NCBI GenBank assembly: GCA_903813345.2
Contig: CAIIXF020000009.1
Coordinates: 7,126,030-7,190,029, forward strand
Length of the DNA: 64,000 bases
Source: Owenia fusiformis
Lineage: Eukaryota > Annelida > Polychaeta > Sabellida > Oweniidae
Direction: 5' to 3'
Made by a program: the position numbers and the translations under genes. Shown one piece after another: positions 46,601-58,068 of the stretch. Position 1 is the first letter of the stretch; each line of letters opens with the position of its first letter. The notes beneath the pieces are model-generated. The model saw only the letters and a program-made list of their open reading frames with translations, searched no databases and was not told the origin of the DNA.

Positions 46601-49600
46601 AAGGCTCGGAATTGTCACATGCAATAACTTATTGTTGTATTCGTTATTTTATCTTCTCGATAGTAGCATTTAGTCGCACATTTGATGCCAGGTCACCTTG
46701 TCGCGTACCTCTTGGGGAACCCCACATTTATGTGTGTACTCATGGAAGTAAATTCCCCGGTGTAGCCGAGAGCCACAAACTTTTCAACAGGTTCGAAATG
46801 ACCAATTTCTCTCATATATACTCTAAATATTTTATTATTTAGCACCTACAAAGTATTGCTAATAAACATATGTAATTTCAATAAGGAAACTTATCTGGCA
46901 TACATATAAATTCAATATCAGCACTAGCTGTTCTCTCAACACGTCCTGGCTTACCTTGTGGTGACAAACCCTGGATTTTCGCTATTTATAGTTTATCAAC
47001 ACCTGGACGCATGCGCATTTTATACTTTATCGGGCACTTTAAGATTTTCAAAATTGTGTAAGGTTTTGAAGGCGAGGGAGACAAGCAATAAGTTCACCTT
47101 TATTTAACCTTCTAATTTAGGTCTGATTTCAAAAAAAATTTAACTGCACAATATTGTCATGGCGAAATTTACAAAACAATAACCGATTTCTTTATTTTTC
47201 AAATAATAAGAGAATAAGAGTTGCTTTTAGAGACTTGAAAAAATGTAACGCATCGATTTTTTACCACAAATACCATACATATCAATTTTTACTAACGCCC
47301 CGAGTGGATTTCCTGACCGTTTTTCAAAAATCAAAAACATTTTAGAAATATTGTCCTCGAGATCTTCTTGCTCTGTGAATTTCACCAGGATTGAATAAGA
47401 ATAAAGCATCTTATTTTTAGGTTGACTAAACTTGACAAAATGTAACGCTTGTCGTTTTTGACGTTATAATGCTGATTGCACCCTATACTGGCCATTGTAT
47501 TGTTTTGGTATTTTGACGCCATAATGTTACTCTAATTGTCCCCAGTTTCGTGCGACGTGTACCTTTCATTTTGGTACTAATCGTGTCGGCAGCAAGAAAT
47601 TGCGTTTCTAATGTCAAACAATAAACATAGAAAACATCATAAGGGTACTAATTTGGTGCTATAAGACTAGTTAAACGTAACAAAAAATATCTCAAAAGTG
47701 TGCAAATAAGTCCAAAGGTTACGAGTACCTACTACCGAGGACCCCGGAGTCGTGTACAAGATGTAGTGATGATCTCACTTTTAAGAATTAAGAACAACAT
47801 CATAGAAATTATAAATCGTTAGTTTGGGAATTGTAATAACGCAAATGCGAGTAGGTAGGTACCAGTTTCACCACCAGGTGGCTCGTTCGGGTCAGATAGC
47901 ATGGCGCGTATAGTAGAAATAAAGTTCCCTTAAACTTAAATTACATCTGTTTCAGTGGTTCGATTTTCATATAGCCCTTATGTATCGAATAGTTATGCAT
48001 CTTTAAGTATGTCCAGTAAAAGAAATGTTATATGTTCAATACAAGAAAAGATATTTCACTTTTTGTGATTTTGTAATATGGGGTCTATGGGGAATCAACC
48101 CGAACTAGAAGTCACATTTTCAAAAAAGGTTAAATTTTCAAAGTTGATAAACAATTTTCGAAACCGTGTTTCTAGATGTACTTTTCCATGTTTTACATGT
48201 AGATTTCAAATATGCCATCACTTAAACTGAATTTTGAATATTTAATGACGTAAATCAAGCTAATTTCTACTCGCATCTAGCCTATTGTATTGACCATGTT
48301 TTCGGGAACGTCTGAAATTTCTAACCGATATATGATTTAAGTATTAACCGTGATTTTGTAGATCCGTCCGTGACAACTTTCGTTGTAGCAAGCCTAAAAA
48401 AATGGTTGAAAGTCTTGAGCCCCGACAACGCTCCATTAAGTTGGCAGGAATTTGTACTCCGCTTTTGGACCATGTGGAACGACAGGAATCCTGAATTAGT
48501 GGACGCCATGGACTCCGTCATGAGACGCATTTACGAGTTCATAGATACAAACGGTTCTGGTTTCGTTTGTTTGGGAGAGTTTCAGAACTGGTGGCACGCC
48601 AATGGCTGGGACAACGTCAATGTTTGTCATAAATTCTTTCCAATGATGGACCGTGAGGAAAAAGGATGGGTGACCAAGAAACAATTCTGCGCCGCTGGGT
48701 ACTCATATTTTGATGTTGTGGACCAAATGGATGGCACCTTTTGGAACTTCTGGTGGGGACCATTGTGGACAGAGGTAATCACCTTTGAGACATGTTTAAC
48801 AAGATTTTTTTGTTGGACCTAATGCATTACAAACATGAACACAAATTATTTATTTATATATCTCTACAAAGAATACATTAAACAAGTGCACATGTGCCTG
48901 TGGCTGGGCATCAGCATTATCAGCCACATTTTTATTCGAAATAGCAGGTTCCAATGAAATATATTTTAGTAGATGGGTTAACTACATTTGGACTTCATTG
49001 TATGATGCAAATGTCCCATTTGGCATGGAAGTACCTTGGGGCAATAGAAATAAATTTATCCAAAGACACAAGCTAGATGGCGCGTTATATTGGAAATATA
49101 CACATTTTTCAAAATGGCCGCCAAAAATCCATCAGAGACAATCTCTTTGTTTCTGTGCATGCTACAATTATAAGATTGGTGTAAAAAAATACAGTGATGT
49201 TGTCGTAGAATCTATTTTATTAGGTCCTGAGTCTTGAAAATTAAGAACTTCGACTTTATATTCAAAATATATGCGTTTTTCAAAATGACTGCCAAAAATA
49301 TAACAAAGAAGATATCTTACCTTACGAATACTTACAAATTAAGATATCTTGCCTTACAAAATGTCCCCTCTGGCATGGAAATACCTTAGGGCAATAGAAA
49401 CAAATTTATCTAAAGACACAAACTAGATGGCGCTTTGTATTGGAACTATACACATTTTTCAAAATGGCCGCCAAAAATACATCAGAGACAATAGTTTTGC
49501 TTCTATGCATGCTACAATTATAAGAGTGGTGTCAAAAAATACATTAATGTAGTTGTAGAATCTATTTAATAAGGTTTCAAGTCGTGTAAATTCAGCACTT

Positions 49601-52600
49601 GCACTTTATATTCAAAATATATGCATTTTTCAAAATGGCTGCCAGAAGTATAACAAAGATGATATCTTCGCTTCTAAGCATGCCACAATGATAAGAGTTG
49701 TGTCAAAGTATAGATTCATATTGGGTTGTAGAAGCCATTTAAATAGGTCTTTCATAATAAGAATTTTCACTTTATTGGAAATTATGTGTTTCTAAAAATG
49801 GCCACCGGAAATATAACAATGATGATATCTCCACATCAATGCATGCTACACTGATATGATTTGTGTAAAAATTTTACATTCATGGGGTAGGAGAATCAAT
49901 TTCATTAGGTCTTATATATTATAGTTTTCACTTTATATTGGAAATATATGAAGCTGGAAATATAACAAAGATTGTGTCTTTGCTAACAAAGATTATACCT
50001 TTGATAACAAAGATTGTATCTTTGCTAACAAAAATTGTATCTTTGCTAAAAGATTCTTTGCTTCTGGGCATAATATTTCATAAAATTAGCTTCAAAATCT
50101 ACATTTTTTGGGAATGTAAAATCTATTTGATTACTCAGATGGAAGTAGGTAGTTACCATTTTCCCCACCGGGCGGTTAATTCGGGTGAAATAACATTGCA
50201 GGGTATTACAAAGTTCCCTTAAACTTGAATATTCTCTATTTTTAGTGGTTCACATTTCATATTACTCGTTTGTATCTGATAGTTGTGCAAATTAAAATAT
50301 CTCCAGTAAAACAAAATATTATCTGCACAACACAAGAAAATATATTTCACTTTTTGTGTTTTACTACATGGGGACTGGGGAATCTCCCTGACCTAAACGT
50401 CATATTTTCGAAGAAAATTCAATTTTAAAGTTGATGGACTCATTTCAAAACCACATTTCTTGATGTATCTTTTCATGATGATTCCAAATTCAACATTAGT
50501 TAGACTGGATTTTGAATTTTTAATGAACAAATAAAGAGTGTTACAACTCACATCTAGCTAATTGGATTATGAGCCTTAAAAATAATCGTTTTCGCCTTAA
50601 CACAGCAAATGTGTATTTATTTTTCAATGTTCCTTTTACTCAAATTCACCAGAAAGACCAGGGTCTCTTTAGTAACTTGCAATAAACATGCATCTGCAAT
50701 GGTAGTGCAATTTTAGTTGTTGCAATGCAACATACATAAGAGAGAAATGTGATAGATAGAAACCACGCAGGACAAACATACATATGTACCTATACTTAGA
50801 AAGGGCCAGAAACATTCTGGCGAGAGAAAATCTTGAAGATCGAATAGATTTCAAGGTCTGCACATTATGACAGTATTGCAGAACCCTCTTCGTCTCCTCT
50901 TTTTCTCAATTAAAACATATTAAAAGTTTCTTCACTTTATATGAACAATTACTCAAAAGGGGACGGCATTGAAATGCGCTGAAGTTGAAAACCACATCTC
51001 CCATGCTATCCATAGTTTTCAGCATAGTTTCTATCGCAAATTGATATTCAAAACTACACTTTCAAACTATTCTACTTTTGAAGAAGTTTAAGAGCCCTTG
51101 TTACATTATTTGTTGTAATATTTTCCACAGCCATTGAGAAAAGGGCATACATTTTCAATAAAAAATGAAAATGTTTGTTAACTAATAGACATACAGTATA
51201 ATATCAGAATTTCCGCTGATTTTAACATTTTGGTGACCATTTAGTCAATGCTAAAATCATATTTAGACAAAAAATTGAGATCTAACTTAGTATAATGTGA
51301 CGATATACCTTGACGACATATCTAGCAAGTAATAATGTAGCTAATGCATGATCTCCTTCTCTGGGACATTTCGAATTTTTTGAGGCATTAATTATAAAAT
51401 TAACACCATCTTCAATACATATGGCCATACTTTAAAGGAATCTGAAAATAATTGCAAAATCATACATAAGACAGACGATGAACTGACAGACTGACGGACG
51501 GAGGGCTTCACTATATCCCCATTGAACTTTCTTCGTTGGAAAAATAAAGACTATAAACCTTATCAAATGGATTCTACCACCCATTAATGTATACTTGGAT
51601 ATCAATCTTACTATTGTAGCATGCATACAAGTGAAGATATCATCTTTGTTACATCTTTGGCAGCCATTTTGAAAAAGGCATATTTTTTAAATATAAAGAG
51701 GAAGTTTCTCATTTTCAAGACTCAAACCCACACTAAATTGATTCTTCACCCACAAAATGTATATTTAGGCACCAATCATTTCATTATAGTATGCATAGAA
51801 GAAAATATATTGTCTCCGTTGTATTTTTGGCGGCCATTTTGAAAAAAGTGAATATTTCCAATATAAAGCGCCATCTGACGTGTGTCTTTGGATAAATTTG
51901 TTTCTATGGTCCTAAGGTACTCTCATGTCAAAGAAAACGTTTGCATCATAGATTGAAGTCCAGACCCCCTAAAATGCAGTTAACCCATCTACTATTTCCA
52001 TTCTTTTCAGTTTGAAATGCCAGATTTCTGGGTAAGGAAAGCCAGGACTGTCTTCGAAACCATTGATGTGAAGAAATCTGGAACTCTTAACTTGGACTCA
52101 ATGGAGGCAATTGCTAACCACTGGTGTCAGCTCTACGGAGTATCAGGTAAAATATCGTTACAGTAACACGGGGCGAGTATAAGGAGGATTGGCTCCCAGG
52201 ATCAACCATCGATATTTTCCTTCAATGAAAACGTCGAAATGTTATTTTCTAAAATTAAAACTGACTATTAATTCAAAATAAACGGTCCAAAAGATTCATA
52301 CAAATATCTCGATCTCTTGTGAGTTTTGGAATTTTTCGTTAAAGAAACAAAATAGCTGCTGTTTGAATTCAAAATCTGAGAGCCAATCATCCTTGAATTT
52401 TGGTCTTCCTAACGAAAATTTCCAATTTTCATCGTTGGAAAAGAGCCAATCCCCCTTGGGAAAGTAGTTCATTTGCTAAAATATTAGTTATGACACACAA
52501 TCACCACTTGAACATGTTAAGTTACAATAGGCAGTTGGACAGAGTTATCCAATCTTTATTAGAATTCAGTACTGCAGTAGCTAACAGTTAGCCTATAAAG

Positions 52601-55600
52601 TATTACGTATGTCTGGCAGATGATTCTTCAAATCCTTAAACACAGCCTTTGAGTTGGTATTTCAGAATTAATATCAATTGAGACCTATTATATAACTTGT
52701 GTTTAACAACATACTAATGTGTCCCTTATGCCCATGTGTTTCCTTTCGTAGCACTGTATGTTCACTTTAAGTATATTTTCCAGTAGAAGTTATTAAATGT
52801 GGGTGTCCTTGCCCGTAGCCAGCTTTTACCAGGAGGGGGAGCTTTTTTCCAGGGGTGGGAGCTTTTTCACAATTTAGGCTAAAAATCATGCGAAAAATCC
52901 TCAGAATGGTTAAAAACTGCTTCTGCTCCCCCAGCTCCCCCTCTGGCTGCGGGCCTGGTGTCTAACATCTAGCCTATGTCATAAATAATATGATACGAAA
53001 CATAAAGAGAAATGAAAATCAGAAATATGTATGTCCATAATAGGGATGTTGAGCACATGTTATTAAGATACCTTGTATGTGAATATGTAATATTTTGACC
53101 CTCAGACATTACTGTCCCCTTTACATTGGTTTTTCCAGGGACCGTATTTATAACAACCATTGTCCGAAAACATTTTCGGCAATTGGGCAAGTTTTACTAC
53201 AATGTTACGAAGGGGGAACTTACCCCAAGAAGCCTATACTTCTACATGTTCATGCACAAATTCTCCCAAAACGTGTAGCTTAAACTTCCTGGTATTTATA
53301 AATATGAATTATAATTTATAGAGGAGAATCGAGGCTACTTTTCGGATAATATGAAAGAGTGGTGGACCCTATTGAATCCAGACAATACAACCATGGACTG
53401 GGCCGCCTTCGTCCGAAGCTTATGGAAGATGTGGGGTAAAAGTACTCCAAGCCCCGATTTCATCTCTGCAAACGAGGCGATTTGGGGTGCCATTTTTCAC
53501 TTCATTGCTGATCTGTCCGGCTACGTCTCTTGGAAGGAATTCCAGTATTGGTGGCGTGTTAATGGATGGAATAATATGATTGAGTGCGAGAAGGTCTTTA
53601 AATGGATGGACAGCGACAACAAAGGACTAGTATCACGAAGGATGTTCTGCGATGCTGCAAGATGGTACTTTGAAATTACTGATGAATTGGAAGGGATGGA
53701 ACGCAACCTCTGGTGGGGACCTTTGTATAAGGAGGTAAAGCAGCTGAATTATCCTTACGTTATTTTTTATTTTAAGCCGCATTGACTGTGTCAGCCTGGT
53801 TGATGTTAGGGGTCTTGAGAATCGGGGCCATGTTTCTTGAACATGTTCAACGTTTATCCGTTCTTTTTTAGTTTTATGTGTATATATCCCGGGGCCATTT
53901 GATTGTTAAATGTTATGCATGTAAACAGGTTATTAAAACATAATTCAATGAAGGAATGGAGAGGGTTGTTAGCATGAGTCTTCAAGAGAAAGCCCATTGT
54001 GTCAGAGATTTTTTAACATATTTCAAGAACGTGAAATTGAGATGCTGGTAGGTTCTCTATGACTCGTTTAGGTTGCACTCTTCCTCAATGATGAATAATG
54101 AGATCGTGTATATATTTTGTGCTCCTATATATTCCCAGGTTGATATGCCAGACTATTGGGTTAGAAAGATGAAGGCAGTCTTCAGGTGTTTTGATGTTGA
54201 CAAGACAGGCGTTCTAACGAAGAGTTCTATGCCGACTGTTGCCACGTTATGGAGCTCTCTCAAAGATGAGCAATGTATGGATAAAATAATCATCTTGATT
54301 TTAAAAATGATTCAATAATGAAAACTTGGTCTTTAAAAAGAGCTCTACATACAAAATTATGTCTAAAGCTAAATCTTTATTTTTTGGATCGGGGAGGTTC
54401 CTCATAGAGCCCCCTTTCATCCCACATTTCTTGAAGTGTTGTGCATTTGTTAATTGATTACGTGTTATCTCAAAGCGCTTGCTTGAAAACAGCTTAAGCA
54501 AAGGGTCATTGGTTACAGTTTCAGCAAATGAGAAAGTCGTTTCAAGCCTTGACAAATGGATGACATTACTCAATCCCGAAGATCGGCCAATGACGTGTCA
54601 AGATTTCATTCGGGTCATGTGGGTCAAGGTCAATAACTGGGACAAGTCCTTCTGGAATGCATTCGGACTAGTTTGGGAGAAGATGTTCGAGCAGATGGAT
54701 CCTGATAACTCGAGGAAAATGTCTCGGGTAGAATTCATTAGCTGGTGCCAACTGAATGGTTGGTTTTGGGAGGAGAACATGGTAGCCACGGTGAACTTTC
54801 TCGAAGATCACGGCTGGTTGACAAAGCAACAGTTCTGTGATGCGTGTCGCTGGTATTTCAATGTTTTTGAAAAGGCAGAAGAGGATGAGTGGAACTTAAT
54901 GTTCGGACCCTTGGAGGACAAGGTACAAAGAATATTCCTTCAACAGTTTATTGTCCACGATATTTCCACAGTTACTAGTATGTATAAATTAATATGATGA
55001 CATTTTTGTCAACAGAGTAGGTCGTCAACAGAGTAGGATCGTTATTCCCTTGTCTACCTAGTTTACACCTGGTAATCAGTATCACTTCTAATGCTATCCA
55101 TTGTTTTGTGTAGGTGAAGATCCCATTCTACTGGAGTTGGAAGGTTACGGCTGTATTCAATGTGTTAGACATCAATGAGACTGGCATTCTAAATAGAGAG
55201 TCAATGAAGGCCATTGTAGAAAGCTGGTGCGCCAAATACGAAATTACCGGTATGTCTACACAATCATTTTTCAATTTTATATAATGATAATTAGGACGAT
55301 TCATTTTGTGATGGTGTATTTCCTGTTTCATGTTGCGATAGCGTGTTTCCTGTTCATTTATCGTCTTGTAATGGTGTGTTTCGTGTATCATATTGTAACG
55401 GTTTGTTTCATGTATCATCTTGTAATGGTCTGTTTGATGTATCGTCTTGTAATGGTGTGTTTCATGTATCATCTTGTAATGGTGTGTTTCATGTATCATC
55501 TTGTGATGGTGTGTTTCATGTATCATCTTGTAATGGTGTGTTTCATGTATCATCTTGTGATGGTGTGTTTCATGTATCATCTTGTGATGGTGTGTTTCAT

Positions 55601-56755
55601 GTATCACCTCTTGATGGTGTGTTTCATGTATCATCTTGTAATGGTGTGTTTCATGTATCATCTTGTAATGGTGTGTTTGATGTATCATCTTGTAATGGTG
55701 TGTTTCATGTATCATCTTGTAATGGTGTGTTTCATGTATCATCTTGTTATGGTGTGTTTCATGTTTCATCTTGTAATGGTGTGTTTCATATATCATCTTG
55801 TGATAGTGTGTTTCATGTTTCATCTTGTGATGGTGTGTTTCATGTATCATCTTGTGATGGTGTGTTTCATGTATCATCTTGTAATGGCGTGTTTCATGTA
55901 TCATCTTGTGATGGTGTGTTTCATGTATCATCTTGTAATGGTGTGTTTCATGTATCATCTTGTGATGGTGTGTTCCATGTATCATCTTGTAATGGCGTGT
56001 TTCATGTTTTCTAATCATGTCAGTATGTAAGGATCTATATTCAAAGGTATAATATTTACGTTCATCAATTTTAGTTATTTATTTGTTTGGTAAGTCGAAA
56101 TATTGAAATTGTACAATAAGCGGGTTACATAACTTGTGTATGTCCCCCACTAGCTCATTATAGTAATTTATGAAGGAAACCTCCGAGTTTAGCACTCTGT
56201 TTAGCGCTTTGTTTAGCGCTTTGATGTTAAGCAACTCTCATATGTGGCGTTATGTTGTTTATTTTCCGTTGAGTTGATTTCATTCAATAATGGGTGAGTA
56301 AAATATGATATTCGTTTATAGATAATCGAGTAGGCGACTATGTGCGGACCTTTGAGAGATGGATGACGGCGATTAACTCAGCAAACGATTCTTTAACGTC
56401 GGACGGCTTCGTGAAAGCTGTTTGGGATTTCATCCAGGATCGCGAGAATCTCACACTTGCACAAGTCAAGGACACGTTTGCGCCAATTTTCCGATGTTTG
56501 TTTGATCTAATGGATGATAATGACTCAGGGAAGATTACTGTTAGAGAATACGTTACTTTTTGGAGACACAATGACTGGAAAGGTGCGGATTTGTGCAAGT
56601 CAACCTGGAAGTGTCTGGATGCGGATGACCAAGGGTGGCTAGACAGAAAGGAGTGGCAATACAACGCATGGCTTTACTTTGAAGTCCTCGATCAGGTCAT
56701 AGGAACAGACCAAAACCTGTTTTGGGGACCACTAACAAACCAACTGTTTAAATAA
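43642..56755 (+). CDS. Four-module sarcoplasmic-calcium-binding-protein-like EF-hand protein
   Basis: Nine exons: 43642-43662 (MASLAKM), then four pairs of a short 136-nt and a long exon: 44416-44551/48362-48774, 52011-52146/53322-53734, 54139-54274/54525-54922, 55114-55249/56322-56755 (TAA). Total 740 residues. Introns alternate phase 0 and 1. Each module begins with a variant of VDMPDYWVRKMKAVF, has EF-hand 1 in the short exon, then three EF-type regions in the long exon and ends near NLWWGPL. The second recognisable loop of each module keeps Glu at position 12 (e.g. DTNGSGFVCLGE, DDNDSGKITVRE). Loop 1 ends in Ser/Thr instead and is probably weak. Probably a cytosolic calcium buffer. No signal peptide seen. 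Confidence 0.87.
45355..45558. mobile_element. 204-bp MITE with TA target duplication
   Basis: Ends CTGTATAAGTGGTA and TACCACTTATACAG, each next to TA (45353-45354, 45559-45560). It lies in intron 2 of the EF-hand gene. No coding capacity. Confidence 0.8.
47844..48276. mobile_element. MITE-like repeat, copy 1
   Basis: Ends AATGCGAGTAG and CTACTCGCAT are inverted. Internal landmarks AAGTTCCCTTAAACTT, CAGTGGTTC and GATATTTCACTTTTTGTG are shared with a diverged copy at about 50140-50560. It lies in intron 2 of the EF-hand gene, ending about 85 nt before the exon at 48362. Confidence 0.7.
48968..51993. mobile_element. 3-kb inverted-repeat element filling intron 3 of the EF-hand gene
   Basis: Begins AGTAGATGGGTTAACTACAT and ends ATGCAGTTAACCCATCTACT. 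The arms remain alignable for several hundred bases (GGACTTCA, ATGATGCAAA, AAATTTATCCAAAGACACA, AGATGGCG, TATATTGGAAATA). The left part holds several diverged tandem units with TTTTTCAAAATGGCCGCC. A copy of the 47844 repeat is nested at about 50140-50560. No transposase and no clear target duplication. The right end is 17 nt before the exon at 52011. Confidence 0.78.
50140..50560. repeat. MITE-like repeat, copy 2 (diverged)
   Basis: Shares AAGTTCCCTTAAACTT, AGTGGTTCACATTTCATAT, CTCCAGTAAAAC and TATTTCACTTTTTGTG in order with 47844-48276. It is nested inside the 3-kb inverted-repeat element. Confidence 0.7.
52815..52960 (+). repeat. G-rich dispersed repeat, copy 3
   Basis: GTAGCCAGCTTTTACCAGG, GGCTAAAAATCATGCGAAAA, CCTCAGAATGGTTAAAAACTGC and GGCTGCGGGCC. 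Same family as the copies at 15805 and 40535. Confidence 0.7.
55296..56014 (+). repeat. 27-bp minisatellite in intron 8 of the EF-hand gene
   Basis: About 26 copies of TTTCATGTATCATCTTGTAA plus TGGTGTG, with A/G variation in TGTAATGG/TGTGATGG. The unit is a multiple of three, so three long frames on the two strands are open. These are not genes: the array starts 46 nt after the donor of a firmly supported exon. Confidence 0.93.
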
Positions 56756-58068
56756 CTTTGTAACTATCTAAGTAACTCAGTTATTTAGTAACTCACCATT
56801 GCAACTAAGCAACTAACTCAGTGACGTAAAGACTAACTAGGAAACTAATAAAGCTGCTATGTAACTGTCTACCTTAGTAACCACCCTATACGATGTGATC
56901 GGGAGGGAATGGTTTCGGTAAGGGACGAGAACAATAGTGACTTAAATCAAAGAATAATCTTTGTCTCTCTGTTCGGACATTTTCTCCAAGACCGGTCAAC
57001 CTTGTGTCAGCTTACTTGGTTAACATACTAAGTGGGTCAATAGGTATTCTATGATGGTCAGAGGTCATTACAAGGTCAACGTTCAATATTTAATTATTGG
57101 CATTTTAAAGCATATGAGAACCGCTCTGACCCTTGGTGACCCATGATTAGGTGATCCCAGGTCAAGGTCAAATTAATTGCTCAAGGTCAATATCTAGGTA
57201 CTTGGTGTTTTAAGGCCCTTTTGGGCTGCTGTGACCCTTAGTGATCCATAATTTAATTAGGTGACTCCAAGTCAAGGTCAAACTCGAACAGGTAGTTGTT
57301 TTTATATTATCACAAAGACAAACAATTCTCTGAATATATTGTTTTTTGAAAATAAATTAACTTATGGACAAGGGACACGTATATATTATAGATTCGATCT
57401 TAGAACTAATCAATTTAAATCTACATTTGGACAAAGGAGCATTAAACACATACTGTAGGATGTATAACATGGAATGAATTACCTGAGTTTTAGACATAAA
57501 TTCTAAAACAAAAAATTAGATTTGAAAAAGTATTAAATTGTACTGAACATAACATTTAGCTTATTATATAATACATTTCTTCATTTTCTGTTACTTTTCT
57601 CATAAATTTTTATTTTTTAAAAACAGTTTTATATCTTGTCATCTTGATTAATACAATTATGCACTGTATTCATATGTACCTGTATACACCCGTATAAGTG
57701 TCAGTTGCCTGTACACTGAACATTGGTAAAATTAATAAATAAATCTACTATGCAAAATGTAATTTTGTATTCCTTTGTATTAGTTCATGCTTAACGCCAC
57801 CTTCAGAATATAAACTGAGTGACGGAAAAACTAAGTTTGTCCAACATCATTACAATGTACTATATACGACAATCAAGACTGAAACGATGGAATATGTCAT
57901 TGCAAACGTTCCCCTAAGAACAGATTTCTATTCATAACCATGACGAGTCTGTTTAAGAAGACCCAAATATCAAGGAGAAAATGTACTCTAATCAACGCAG
58001 TGAATTCCTGTTCCTAAGTGCGCAACGGTCCATCATCTGATCATGGAGAACACAAGTGACACCTATCG
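56756..58068. other. 3' flank of the EF-hand gene and convergent intergenic DNA
   Basis: A polyadenylation signal AATAAA sits at 56847-56852, 92 nt after the stop. 57000-57290 has several AAGGTCA words in both orientations with no clear unit. 57310-57745 is a LINE fragment. The rest lies downstream of the prolyl hydroxylase gene on the other strand. Confidence 0.6.
57310..57745 (+). pseudogene. Non-LTR retrotransposon 3' end fragment
   Basis: A frame around 57390-57500 reads NQFKSTFGQRSIKHI and, after a break, WNELPEF, the usual extreme C-terminus of LINE reverse transcriptases. It then runs to the tail TGTACACTGAACATTGGTAAAATTAATAAATAAAT, matching the tail at 37875-37910. Contains stops; inactive. 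Confidence 0.75.

Noticed and set aside
55128-56030. Long His/Thr- and Val/Cys-rich frames on both strands
   Set aside because: Frames of a 27-bp intronic minisatellite. The minus frame even runs through the opposite strand of a well-supported EF-hand exon.
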